From Asterias rubens (taxonomy: Eukaryota > Echinodermata > Asteroidea > Forcipulatida > Asteriidae): DNA of 64,000 bases. Positions 31,166-40,690 of the stretch are shown here, piece by piece. The DNA is taken from assembly GCF_902459465.1 (NCBI RefSeq), contig NC_047067.1, positions 16,366,151-16,430,150 of the forward strand, written 5' to 3'. Each line of letters opens with the position of its first letter. The stretch's first letter is position 1. The translations under genes were made by a program, and so were the position numbers. The notes beneath the pieces were generated by a model. The model was not told the DNA's origin and made no database searches. It was given only the letters and a program-made list of their open reading frames with translations.

Positions 31166-32086
31166 TGTCAAAAAAAATTAAAACCAGACCTTTGTCAGAC
31201 TTGTATGCTGTGCTGGTAAAGCATTAAGGGATGTATATACATGTATTTCAACCTAAAAGCCATTAAATAGGCCTTTTCAAATCATTTTACAGTCACTTCC
31301 GATTTAAACAGGTCAAAAGGTCAAGTAAAGCACATTGAGAGTTTGTGAACAAACTCTAGGTGTTCAGTGTAAAAAAACAAATATTGCACCTTGCTTTATT
31401 CTTAAGGTTTGTAATAAATGATTGAAATTGCAAAAATTGTCAAAACAACATGATGACGAGTTCAAGAAGTTATGTCCTTGACTAACAATACACTAACAGA
31501 CACACAGCTTTGAAAAGTGCACCTTTAAAGCAATACTACGTGACACTGATGACGTCACCAAGCTAAGACTCCACATATATGTTGCTATTATGAAGGAGTT
31601 TATGAATACCAATTATTATTTATTATGTCATAATTAACTCTGCCACAAACATCTAGTAAAGGTGTATTTTTAGATGTTTTCAATCTGCCGCTAGAGGGCG
31701 CACTTATTTTTGGTGACGTCATCGGTATTTTTGTTTAAAACCAGACCTTTGCCAGACTTGTTTTTTGTGATTGTATTATAAAGCATCAAAAGGTGTACAT
31801 TTCAACTTGAAAGTCGTTAAATAACGCCTTTTCAAAGCAATTTACAGTCACTTCCGGTTTAGACAGATTAAAAGGTCAAAGAAAGGTCACAACATATCCA
31901 TTTTTGTGAATTTCGTAAAGCCCTTTCATATGATGTATAGATTGTCAAAATAGCTTGTGGTTGAGGAAATATGAACTATTGACGACTGAAGAGAAGACTT
32001 AATAACCCAATGGGAAATGTATGTTGATAACGCCTCAAACGCAGACTATTTACCGAAACTTCATCACGCGCTCTATGGGGCCAGAT
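31166..32086 (+). mobile_element. family B-related element, left part, host of two Gypsy insertions
   Basis: Contains CACTTCCGATTTAAACAGG and GTCAAAAGGTCAAG, then at about 31338 a new 5' end: GAGAGTTTGTGAACAAACTC (hairpin) followed by the box TAGGTGTTCAG. Sequences typical of family B follow (CTAGAGGGCGCACTT, CCAGACCTTTGCCAGA, CCTTTCATATGATGTATAG). Both Gypsy proviruses, to the left (TCATC) and right (CAGAT), inserted into this repeat. The rest continues at 36809. No gene. Confidence 0.6.
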
Positions 32087-32237
32087 TGTAGTATTCTATA
32101 CTGTGAGTCCATAAACATTGTATGGCGCCCTCTACTGTTCGTATTGTGTTCTATAATAAAAGACCTCGTGTGAGCGTCGTTGGTTCCAGGTAGCCATGTT
32201 TGTGTATGACTAATTTGTGTCTCCCAAATATATTACA
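32087..32237 (+). repeat. 5' LTR, young Gypsy
   Basis: 151 bp, from TGTAGTATTCTATACTG to AAATATATTACA, TG...CA ended. It contains AATAAA (in TATAATAAAAGACC), the probable polyadenylation signal. It differs from the 3' LTR at GTATGGCGCC (versus GTATAGCGCC) and GACTAATTTG (versus GACTTATTTG). Confidence 0.95.
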
Positions 32238-32238
32238 A

Positions 32239-32258
32239 TGGCGACGAGGATGGGATTC
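32239..32258 (+). promoter_or_regulatory. primer binding site for tRNA-Ser(GCU)
   Basis: TGGCGACGAGGATGGGATTC starts one base after the LTR. It is complementary over 20 nt to the 3' end of metazoan tRNA-Ser(GCU) including CCA, as I recall that tRNA sequence. It primes minus-strand cDNA synthesis. Confidence 0.85.
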
Positions 32259-32287
32259 TAGAGACATCTACGAGTTGATAAAACACA

Positions 32288-34765
32288 ATGGCAGGAATCA
32301 TAGGAGAGATCGGAGTATTTTCGGAAGGGAAAGAAACCTTCACTTGCTATCTGGAAAGACTGGTACAGTTTTTCATCGCCAACGTGATCACGCAGGACTG
32401 GGCGGTGAGTGTGTTTCTCACAGTGATAGGACCCAAATCCTACACTTTACTGAAGTCCATGGTGTCCCCAGACAAGGTTAGCGAGAAATCTCTGGAAGAG
32501 TTAAAGAAAATTCTTCGTAATCATTACTCTCCTCAACCTCTCATCATTGCTGAAAGGTACAAGTTTCATAAAAGAGAACAAAAATCTGGGGAATCCGTCA
32601 ACGAATATGTGGTTGAACTAAAAAGACTGGCAAGTACATGTCAGTTTGGCACATTTTTAAATGATGCTTTACGGGACCGTTTAGTATGCGGGATGCTCAA
32701 CACACAAACCCAGAAGAAGCTGTTGGCGGAAAAAGAACTTACCTTAGTTAGAGCAGTGCAACTAGCAGTGGCTTATGAAATGGCAAATAAGCAAGCACAG
32801 GAGTTTCAGCCACGCTCCATCGTGGATTCGACTGGAGCTTCAGTTAAAAGAGTTGAAATGACCAAGAAACCCTACCGGAAACAGGGCACTACTCCACGTA
32901 AACACAACGATGGTGCAAAGTCTACAGCTGCCGCAGGCACGACGACAAACAAGGACAGTTGCTGTTACCGCTGTCTCGAGCAACATACTCCACGGGAATG
33001 CCCATACATCAAGGCTACATGCTACTACTGTCAAAAAGTAGGGCACATAGCGAAAGCTTGCAGGAAGAAACAAGCTAAACAAGCCAAGGGGAGTAACCGA
33101 AATTCTGTGAAGCAGATACAAGATGGTGACGATTCATCAGATGATGGAGATTATGTGGTTTACACAATCAGCTCAGTGTGCTCACCAAAACAAGGCATTA
33201 TTTTAATGGTGGACTTAGCGGGTTCTCAAGTGCAGATGAAGTTAGACACAGGAGCCGCTGTATCAATTGTCTCGGAAAAGACATATCACACTCAGCTGTC
33301 ATCATGGCCATTGGAGAGTTCATCGGTGAAACTGAAAACGTACGGTGGAGAACCAATCCAAGTACTCGGGAAATTGACTCTGCTGGTCAAGTACGAGAAC
33401 CAGTCCCACACCCTGCCACTGTATGTTGTGGTGGGGGACAAGCCAGCTTTGTTTGGACGAGACTGGTTAGCAAAGATGCAAATCGATTGGAAACGTATAT
33501 TCAGGGTGCAACAGACCGCTTACCCATCACCGGACACTGGAACACAAGGTACACCAGCCAAGGACATCACAGGGATAAAGGAACAGTATGCAACTGTTTT
33601 CAGTGATAAAGGTGGGCCTATCAAAGAATTTGCTGCCCATATTTATGTTGCAGAGAATGCCAATCCCGTGTTCTGCAAAGCACGCCCAGTACCGTATTCA
33701 CTCAAGGCAAAGGTGGAACAAGAACTTCAGCGTTTACAAGATGAAGGAATCATCACAAAGGTTGATCGCAGTGACTGGGCTTCACCTATTGTACCAGTGC
33801 CCAAACCAGATGGAAGTCTACGCTTGTGTGGAGACTATAAGGTTTCAGTAAACAAACTGTTAGATACTAAGCAGTATACCTTACCAAATGCTGGAGACTT
33901 GTTCGCTACCTTAGAAGGGGGGAAAGTCTTTTCAAAGATTGATCTCTCACATGCATACTTACAACTTGAGTTGAAGGCCGGGTCAAGAAAGTATTTAACC
34001 ATAAATACACACAAGGGGCTGTTTGAATACAACAGATTGCCTTTTGGGGTGTCTTCTGCTCCTGGTATTTTCCAGGGAGTAATGGATCAAATTTTGCAGG
34101 GTATAGAAGGGGTTTGTTGTTATTTGGACGACATACTCATCTCTGCACCGTCCGAACAGAGCCATAGCAAAATTTTGAGCGAAGTCCTCAAGCGTTTGGA
34201 AAGGTATGATGTGCGGGTTAAGAGCCAAAAATGTGAGTGGGGTAAACATTCTGTAGAGTACCTAGGTCATGTAGTTGATGCTGAGGGTATTCACCCTACT
34301 ACTGAAAAGCTTGAAGCAATCAGTGAGGCACCTAGTCCGACAAATGTAACTGAGCTTAGGTCATTCCTACGGCTTTTGAATTATTATGGGAAATTTATTC
34401 CAAATGCTTCAACAGTGCTTCACCCTCTAAATGAGCTGCTGTGGAAAGAGATTCCATGGAAATGGACAGAGGATTGCGAAAAAGCATACAAGGCTAGTAA
34501 ATCCCAATTAATGGAAAGTACGTTGTTGGTACACTATGATGTGAATCGTGAACTCCGATTAGCATGTGATGCTTCAGCGTATGGTATCGGAGCGGTGATT
34601 TCTCATGTCATGCCAGATGGCCAAGAAAGACCAGTGGCATTTGCATCGCGCACATTGTCGGCAAGCGAACGAAATTATGCCCAAATAGAGCGTGAAGCAT
34701 TGTCACTTATATATATGGAGTTAAGAAATTCTACAAGTATCTCATTGGTCGTAAGTTTACATTGA
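32288..34765 (+). CDS. Gypsy Gag-protease-RT-RNase H (frame truncated)
   Basis: 825-codon frame. Gag lies at about residues 1-270, with a C-terminal nucleocapsid: a Cys-rich CYRCLEQHTPRECP segment and a canonical CX2CX4HX4C knuckle, CYYCQKVGHIAKAC. The aspartic protease has MKLDTGAAVSIVS near residue 320 and ALFGRDWL. RT has RLCGDYK, FSKIDLSHAYLQL and YLDD near residue 612. RNase H has ACDASAYGIGAV near residue 761 and SERNYAQIEREAL. The frame then leaves the true reading frame at an AT-repeat slip near 34709-34716 and ends soon after. Gag and pol share one frame here, without a separate frameshift signal between them. The ATG at 32288 lies 50 nt after the primer site, the usual place. Confidence 0.9.
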   Translation: MAGIIGEIGVFSEGKETFTCYLERLVQFFIANVITQDWAVSVFLTVIGPKSYTLLKSMVSPDKVSEKSLEELKKILRNHYSPQPLIIAERYKFHKREQKSGESVNEYVVELKRLASTCQFGTFLNDALRDRLVCGMLNTQTQKKLLAEKELTLVRAVQLAVAYEMANKQAQEFQPRSIVDSTGASVKRVEMTKKPYRKQGTTPRKHNDGAKSTAAAGTTTNKDSCCYRCLEQHTPRECPYIKATCYYCQKVGHIAKACRKKQAKQAKGSNRNSVKQIQDGDDSSDDGDYVVYTISSVCSPKQGIILMVDLAGSQVQMKLDTGAAVSIVSEKTYHTQLSSWPLESSSVKLKTYGGEPIQVLGKLTLLVKYENQSHTLPLYVVVGDKPALFGRDWLAKMQIDWKRIFRVQQTAYPSPDTGTQGTPAKDITGIKEQYATVFSDKGGPIKEFAAHIYVAENANPVFCKARPVPYSLKAKVEQELQRLQDEGIITKVDRSDWASPIVPVPKPDGSLRLCGDYKVSVNKLLDTKQYTLPNAGDLFATLEGGKVFSKIDLSHAYLQLELKAGSRKYLTINTHKGLFEYNRLPFGVSSAPGIFQGVMDQILQGIEGVCCYLDDILISAPSEQSHSKILSEVLKRLERYDVRVKSQKCEWGKHSVEYLGHVVDAEGIHPTTEKLEAISEAPSPTNVTELRSFLRLLNYYGKFIPNASTVLHPLNELLWKEIPWKWTEDCEKAYKASKSQLMESTLLVHYDVNRELRLACDASAYGIGAVISHVMPDGQERPVAFASRTLSASERNYAQIEREALSLIYMELRNSTSISLVVSLH

Positions 34766-36369
34766 TAACTGATCACAAACCATTGACCACGATTTTTAAT
34801 CCAGAGTCAGCTATTCCAACTTTGGCTGCTGCATGCATGCAACGTTGGGCAATCATATTATCTGCCTACACCTATGACATTGAGTTCAAAAGGTCAGGGG
34901 ATCATGGAAACGCGGATGCGTTATCTAGGTTACCTAGAAAAGTGGATCATACCACTCATGAGGAAGTAAAGTATTTCTCATACTTAGACGAGTTACCAGT
35001 CACTGCTAAGGATATTAGTAGAGCTACACTGAAAGATCCAGTGTTAGCTAGAGTACATGAGTTTGTAGCAAATGGTTGGCCAAATTATGTACAGGATGAA
35101 GATGTGAGACCCTTTTTCACTCGTAGAGATGAGTTAACAGTAGAACAAGGTTGTATTCTATGGGGTTTGCGGGTGATCATCCCACCCAAGTTCAGATCTA
35201 GATTGCTAGATGATCTTCATGAGCAACATTTAGGCATATGTCGTATGAAGGGTTTAGCACGAAGCTACCTGTGGTGGCCAGGTTTAGACAAGGATATTGA
35301 ATGTTTGGTAAATGCATGCACCACTTGTCTCTCTGTCCGAAACGCACCCCCCAAGGCACCCTTAAAAACATGGGAGTGGCCAACAAGGGTATGGCAGAGA
35401 TTACACATTGACTATGCTGAACTTAAAGGCCAACATATGTTAATTTTGGTAGATAGTCACTCTAAGTGGGTTGAAGTGTATCCAATGAAAACTACCACTA
35501 CCACTAAAACATTGGACATTCTTAGAAGATTGTTCTCTTCTTATGGAATCCCAGAGGAAATTGTTTCAGACAATGGGCCACAATTTACATCAAGTGAATT
35601 TCAAGACTGCATGACCAAAAATGGTATAAAACATACCAAAATTCCGCCGTATCACCCAGCGTCCAATGGGGCAGCGGAGAGAACGGTGCAAACAGTGAAA
35701 AGAGCGTTAACTAAACAACTTCTTGATCCGAACCAAAGAAAGCAAAAGTTGTCAATACATCACAAGTTAGCTAATTTCCTTATAACATACCGCAACACTC
35801 CTCAGGCAACTACCGGTCGAACTCCGACAGAGTTGTTCCTAAAAAGACAACCCAGAACTCGTTTTTCTTTGTTGAAGCCAAATTTAGCCACAACAGTGGA
35901 AGACAAACAAGGGAAACAGAGAATGTTTCATGATAAGGGCCGGGTAAAGGAAAGAACCTTTAAGGTAAACCAGAAGGTTAGAGTGAAAAGTCATCAGAAC
36001 AACTTAGAGAAATGGGTGTCAGGCAAAGTTGTAAAAGTGTGTGGGCCTCGTACTTACATAGTGCAGGTGTACAAAAATGGAAGGAACAGATTTGTGCATG
36101 TTGATCATGTTTTACCGTCACAAGAAGAAAGTCAAATGGTGGTTCCAGATCCAATCATGCCCGAAACAAGTAATCCAGTTCATGTTCCGGCAACCAACCA
36201 AATTCCACAGCAGTATGAACAGGAAAAGGTCACAAACCAAAAACAAAATTCTGAGTCAAGTGGAGAAATCCCACAATCACTTGACCAAAAGCACAGTAAC
36301 CAGGCTAATGAGAGCAGTCCGGGTAGTCGTGGAAGCTACTCAAGTGAGACGCTATCCCCAAAGAGTTAG
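34762..36369 (+). CDS. Gypsy RNase H end and integrase (downstream frame)
   Basis: 535-codon continuation of pol in the shifted frame. The ATG at 34762 is internal to the RNase H motif TDHKPL, not a true start. The integrase has a zinc-binding region (H..H then CTTC, about residues 152-190). The catalytic core has Asp217 (LHIDYAEL), Asp270 (SDNGPQF) and Glu306 (GAAERTV), with 35 residues between the last two. A GPY/F-type module (KWVSGKVVKVCGPRTY) lies near residue 430, followed by a Ser/Gln-rich tail. All catalytic residues are present, and the only defect is loss of linkage to the upstream frame. Confidence 0.88.
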   Translation: MITDHKPLTTIFNPESAIPTLAAACMQRWAIILSAYTYDIEFKRSGDHGNADALSRLPRKVDHTTHEEVKYFSYLDELPVTAKDISRATLKDPVLARVHEFVANGWPNYVQDEDVRPFFTRRDELTVEQGCILWGLRVIIPPKFRSRLLDDLHEQHLGICRMKGLARSYLWWPGLDKDIECLVNACTTCLSVRNAPPKAPLKTWEWPTRVWQRLHIDYAELKGQHMLILVDSHSKWVEVYPMKTTTTTKTLDILRRLFSSYGIPEEIVSDNGPQFTSSEFQDCMTKNGIKHTKIPPYHPASNGAAERTVQTVKRALTKQLLDPNQRKQKLSIHHKLANFLITYRNTPQATTGRTPTELFLKRQPRTRFSLLKPNLATTVEDKQGKQRMFHDKGRVKERTFKVNQKVRVKSHQNNLEKWVSGKVVKVCGPRTYIVQVYKNGRNRFVHVDHVLPSQEESQMVVPDPIMPETSNPVHVPATNQIPQQYEQEKVTNQKQNSESSGEIPQSLDQKHSNQANESSPGSRGSYSSETLSPKS

Positions 36370-36657
36370 AAATCCACCAAAACGATTAGATTTGTAAACA
36401 ATACATAATAGAAAGAACACCATATTCATGTTGTTTAGTTTTCAAATGGTTTAATAGCAAAGTACATGTACTACTTTACATTTCATGTTACTGATGTAAA
36501 CATTACATGCATTCCATTGGGTGTAAAAAAAAAAACTATTATTATTGCTGATTTTCATTAAGCAGGTTTTTTCTCAATAGGTTTCAACCAAGTGGCTTTA
36601 GTTAAATATGCCTGTCTCATTGTAAAAGGGGGTAAAATTCATTTAAGTGGGAAGGAG
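36370..36657 (+). other. 3' non-coding region and polypurine tract of young Gypsy
   Basis: About 290 bp between the pol stop and the 3' LTR. It has an A run near 36527 and ends in AAGTGGGAAGGAG, the polypurine tract that primes plus-strand DNA. Confidence 0.8.
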
Positions 36658-36808
36658 TGTAGTATTCTATACTGTGAGTCCATAAACATTGTATAGCGCC
36701 CTCTACTGTTCGTATTGTGTTCTATAATAAAAGACCTCGTGTGAGCGTCGTTGGTTCCAGGTAGCCATGTTTGTGTATGACTTATTTGTGTCTCCCAAAT
36801 ATATTACA
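36658..36808 (+). repeat. 3' LTR, young Gypsy
   Basis: 151 bp, same ends as the 5' LTR, two differences by eye. Followed immediately by the target duplication CAGAT. Confidence 0.95.
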
Positions 36809-37244
36809 CAGATAAGCACAATTAGCACATGAAGCGTATGTACCCAATTATGCACTCATACACTACACGTATTGAAATCTTTACATTCGACAAATGGGGA
36901 AATATCGTAGTTTTTTAGACATGAATTTTTGAATTTTCAACTCCTGATTTGGACAAGAAGACAATGTCAAAATGGGGTCATGTCTGCAAGGTGTTTACAG
37001 AGTTTTTAATGACCTTTCCGATGGTATTAATTGTAAGAATCCCCTATGTAGATGAACTGTTATGATTTTTGGAAATAATAAACTTTGAATTTTCATTACA
37101 CAAGAATGGATGACGTCATCATGACGTTACTTGAACGGTTTCCTCTCCTAATGAATCGCTTACTATGTGTGAAGTTTCAAGTTCATATGAGTTTGGGAAA
37201 GGTGATTTTGATAGCGTACAAGAGCCCCTGAGAAGAAAAAGAAG
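36809..37244 (+). mobile_element. right part of the family B-related element split by the Gypsy
   Basis: Continues the repeat interrupted at 32086: GGACAAGAAGACAATGTCAA, GGGGTCATGTCTGCAAGG, TGACCTTTCCGATG, AATAATAAACTTTGAATT and GATGACGTCATCATGACGTT. These match the right halves of family B copies 2 and 3. It ends AGAAGAAAAAGAAG, where the next copy starts. No terminal hairpin module is present. Confidence 0.65.
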
Positions 37245-38338
37245 AACTAGAATTTAGTGTTTGTAGAAACAAACACTAGATGTTCGGCTATCGGCAGGTC
37301 TGTGTTTTAATCAGTGAAAAGAGTGTTGTTAATAGCTCGTCAAAATTAAAAGAAATCAAACGAAAATGTTTTCTCGATGTGTGATATGGTATAGTATCAA
37401 TGTCTACATTTCAACCTTAACCTTAAAAGCCATTAATTAACGCCTTTTCAAAGCATTCTACAGGCACTACCTGTTTAGATGAGTTACCGCAATTCACTCT
37501 CCCCTAAACCAGCAGGAGGATTCAGTTAGTTTTACTAAGTATTACTTGGCAACATTTGAGAGCTCTCTTCTGCATTTATAAATGATATGAATAAATGCAA
37601 TATTAAAGCCTGGGGTCTATGGTAGGCAGTGGCAGGCAAACTACTAAAGACCTAAACACTGAGATTTGTGATGGTCGATGGTTTGTAAATATTGTGGTTG
37701 AATATATGAAGCCTTATGAAGGAGACCACTTTCCCGGTGAAGTTGTGCAAAATTATTTTACAAGTTGCTGAGGAATGCTATTTAAGAAACTCTGACTTTT
37801 GTGAAATAATAGTAAGTTGTTAATGGCCAGACAAACTGTAGCACGAGTTACCATAGCACGAGTTACCATGTTTTTTGCATGTCAATGTGAAATTAAGAAG
37901 AGCACATCTTTCTAAGGTATACCATAATAAACTAAGGCATAGTAGTTACTCATCATATAATCAATAAGACTTGATTGGTTTTTGTTTCAGGACACGATCA
38001 CAATAAAAATGGGTAATTTTTTTAGCATGTCCTCTGCTCGTAGCACGAGTTACCGATATTCAGAGCTGTCCCATGCATACAACAATTAATTTTTTCTTGT
38101 CAAATTACTATGAGGATCTAGCCTTGGATGTTGGCTTTCAAAATACAAAACATTAAGATTCAAATCAAATATTGTTTAATAACTGGAGCCTGGAGTATGA
38201 AAAAGGACACCATAAACTGTAGCACGAGTTACCGTGGAATTGCCCCTATAGATGTGCAAAGTTTCAACTTAATGCAAGCTTCGCAACTATGCTTTTTTTT
38301 GCGGACAATCGACATCGAGAGGAAGAATAAAAACTAAA
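37245..38338 (+). mobile_element. family B element, copy 1, with foreign insert
   Basis: Starts AACTAGAATTTAGTG, followed by the hairpin GTGTTTGTAGAAACAAACAC and the box TAGATGTTCGGC (one change from copies 2-3). The left part is standard to GCACTACCTGTTTAGATGAG (37490). Most of the interior is then replaced by unrelated sequence containing TAGCACGAGTTACC four times (37840-38235). Standard right-end sequence returns at about 38255 (AAAGTTTCAACTTAATGCAA). It ends AAGAATAAAAACTAAAA without a terminal hairpin. Confidence 0.7.
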
Positions 38339-39538
38339 AACTAGATATAGTGTTTGTAGAAACAAACACTAGGTGTTCGGCTATTGTTGGGTCAGTGTTT
38401 GAATCAATGAAAAAAGTGTTGTTAATAGTTCGTCAAATTGCAAAGAAATCAAAACCAAACAGTTTTCTCGATGTGTAATAATTTTTTGGTAAAGCATCAA
38501 AAAGTGTACATTTCAACCTAAAAGCCTTTAAATAATGCCTTTTCAAAGCATTTTACAGGCACTTCCGGTTCAAAAAGGTCAGAAGGTCAAGAGAAGGTCA
38601 CCAACATACCCATTTTTGTGAAGTACATGAGGCCCTTTCATATGATGTATAGATTGTCAAAATAGCTTTTGTGGTTGGGGAAATGTGAACTAATGAATAA
38701 TGACGACTGGAGAAGAGACTAACTAACCGGAAGGGATTTTTTTGTGAAAACGCTTTGAATACAGACTACGTATGTAAAGCCCTTTCATATGATGTAGATT
38801 GTCAAAATATCTTTTGTGGTTGAGGGCATAGGAACTTAATGCATCAGGGAAATGTTTGTTGAAAACGCCTTGACAACAGACTACTTACTTTAAGCCCTTT
38901 CATATGATGTATAGATTGTCAAAATAGCTTTTGTGGTTGAGGACCTTATGCACAACGACGACTGAAGAAGAGACTAACTAACCGGAAAAGAAATGTTGGT
39001 TGAAAACGCCTTGAAAACAGACTAAAAACGAAGCTATTTTTAGGAGAATAAAAAAATAAAATAAAAAAATAAATAATACAAAATTTGGTCGCCAATTGGT
39101 CTCTCATCCAAGTACTGACCAGGCCCAATTTTGCTTAACTTCAGTGATCAGTCGGGAACCAGTGTTATCAACGCAGTACGGTCGTAGATTAAACTACAAA
39201 ATGTACGTTTGAAGAAAATATACAATAAATTCGTTTTTAATGACCTTTCCGATGATGTATTGATTGTAAAAATCCCTCATGTAGATCAAAAGTTATGATT
39301 TTTTGAAATAATAAACTTTGAATTAGTGTATCTTGTCAACTGATGATGTCATCGTGACGTAACAACTTTTGTACCATCTACTGGTTATTGTCTACCTGTG
39401 GGCAAAGCAACTTAATGCAAGCTTCGCAACTATGCTTTTTTTTGTGGACAATCGACAGCGAGAGGAAGAAGAAAAAAAAACCCCAAAAAAACGAACAATA
39501 ACAAAGAGTTGTTCGGGCTGTTGCCCGAACACCTAAAA
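38339..39538 (+). mobile_element. family B element, copy 2, complete
   Basis: Both ends are present. 5': AACTAGATATAGTG, hairpin GTGTTTGTAGAAACAAACAC, box TAGGTGTTCGGC. 3': ACAAAGAGTT then the hairpin GTTCGGGCTGTTGCCCGAAC (39511-39530) and CACCTA. The interior has CACTTCCGGTTC, GTCAGAAGGTCAAG, three direct ~125 bp monomers (CCTTTCATATGATGTA..AAAACGCCTTG) at about 38629-39010, the antisense 5S-derived segment at 39087-39190, and ATGATGTCATCGTGACG. About 1.2 kb, non-coding. It is the reference copy for the family. Confidence 0.8.
39087..39190 (-). pseudogene. 5S rRNA-derived segment in family B copy 2
   Basis: On the minus strand CTACGACCGTACTGCGTTGA, AAGTTAAGC, GGGCCTGGTCAGTACTTGGA and TGAGAGACC align in order with 5S rRNA: its 5' end, box A, intermediate element and box C. 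The middle and 3' end are altered (CCAATTGGCGACC), so it cannot be a functional rRNA. It is embedded in the element at the same place as in copies 3 and 4. It could act as an internal pol III promoter or be a captured 5S/SINE3-like sequence. Confidence 0.8.
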
Positions 39539-39743
39539 AACTAGAATTTAGTGTTTGTAGAAACAAACACTAGGTGTTTGGCTATTGTTGGGTCAGTGTT
39601 TGAATCTATGAAAAAAAGTGTTGTTATAATAGCTCGTCAAAGAAATCAAACGAAAATGTTTTCTCGGTGTGTTGATATTGTAAAGCATCAATGTCTACAT
39701 TTCAACCTAAAAGCCATTAATTAACGCCTTTTCAAAGCATTCT

Positions 39744-39904
39744 TGTAGTAACTTGCAAAGTAGCTTTTCTTTATAGCGCCCTCTCTTGGTTGTTACTGTT
39801 TAGTATTATTATGGGTTTACAAAATGGCTGCTGTTGAGTTCAGTCTTGTTTAATAAAGCTACGTTCAGTTCAGTAAAGAATCGTCTCAACATCTGGTTAT
39901 AACA
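39744..39904 (+). repeat. 5' LTR of Gypsy in copy 3
   Basis: 161 bp from TGTAGTAACTTGCAAAG to TGGTTATAACA. It contains AATAAA (TTTAATAAAGC). Differences from the 3' LTR are at TCTTTATAG/TCTATATAG, TTATGGGTTT/TTATTGGTTT and CAACATCTGG/CAACGACTGG. Confidence 0.93.
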
Positions 39905-39921
39905 ATTGGCGACGAGGTAAA

Positions 39922-40690
39922 ATGAATACTTTTGGAAACATCGGGGAGTTCCATGCCGAGAAGGAGACATGGCAACTTTATGTGGAACGTTTGACACAGT
40001 TTTACGAGGCCAATGATGTGAAAGCACTCGGTAAGAAGAGAGCCATACTTTTGACTGTTTGTGGGGCTGAGACAGTCAAGTTAATTTCGAGCCTATAGTA
40101 GCTCCAGCCAAACCCGGGGAAAAATCCTTTGACGAACTTATCAAAATCACAAATAAACATTTTCACCCCACTCCATCAGTAATTGTGGAGAGATTTAAGT
40201 TTTACTCCAAAGTAAGACAGCCAGGTCAGTCAGTATCCCAATTTGTCGTGGAACTGCGCCACCTGACATGGCACTGTGAATATGGGGAGTCCCTAAATGA
40301 CATGTTGAGAGATCGTTTTGTGTGTGGTATCAATGATGAAAGGATGCAGCGTAGACTTTTATCTGAATCAAACCTCACCTTTGCCAAGGCCATGGAAATT
40401 GGCCAAGCAATGGAGCTTGCCACACAAAATACCAAGGATATCCAACAGTCCTACACTAGTGATGTAAAGGCCCCTATTCCTCTACAACAACAGGAAGCCC
40501 ACAGAGTCGGTGGTGATAAGCCCAACTGGAAGGGCAGAGGGAGACCGCAGACACACAATCAAGACCAAGGCAAGTCCGGTGGATTGGGGAGATGTTACCG
40601 TTGTGGATGAACAGACCACATCGCTCAAAATTGCCGAGCTCGCTCGTTTACATGTAACAGCTGTGGTAAGCAAGGACATTTGGCTAAAGT
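39922..40690 (+). pseudogene. Gypsy gag, broken
   Basis: The ATG at 39922 starts Gag (NTFGNIGEF), which meets two adjacent TAG codons at 40096-40101. An open block resumes at 40185-40610 (capsid-like ERFKFYSKVRQPGQSVSQF) and reaches the nucleocapsid. There the first zinc knuckle CYRCG is followed by TGA (about 40608), while the second knuckle, CNSCGKQGHLAKVC, is readable just beyond. The organisation equals that of the 32288 Gag. Confidence 0.85.

Larger units (their letters stand above)
32087..36808 (+). mobile_element. young Mag/SURL-like Ty3/Gypsy element
   Basis: Full-length LTR retrotransposon: 151 bp LTRs at both ends, exact 5 bp target duplication CAGAT (32082-32086 and 36809-36813), a tRNA-Ser primer site, gag-pol and a polypurine tract AAGTGGGAAGGAG (36645-36657). 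The LTRs differ at two positions by eye (about 1.3%), so insertion is recent. The order gag, protease, RT, RNase H, integrase places it in Ty3/Gypsy. tRNA-Ser priming and short LTRs fit the Mag clade, which includes SURL of sea urchins. The only coding lesion seen is a 2 bp slip near 34709-34716. Confidence 0.92.
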
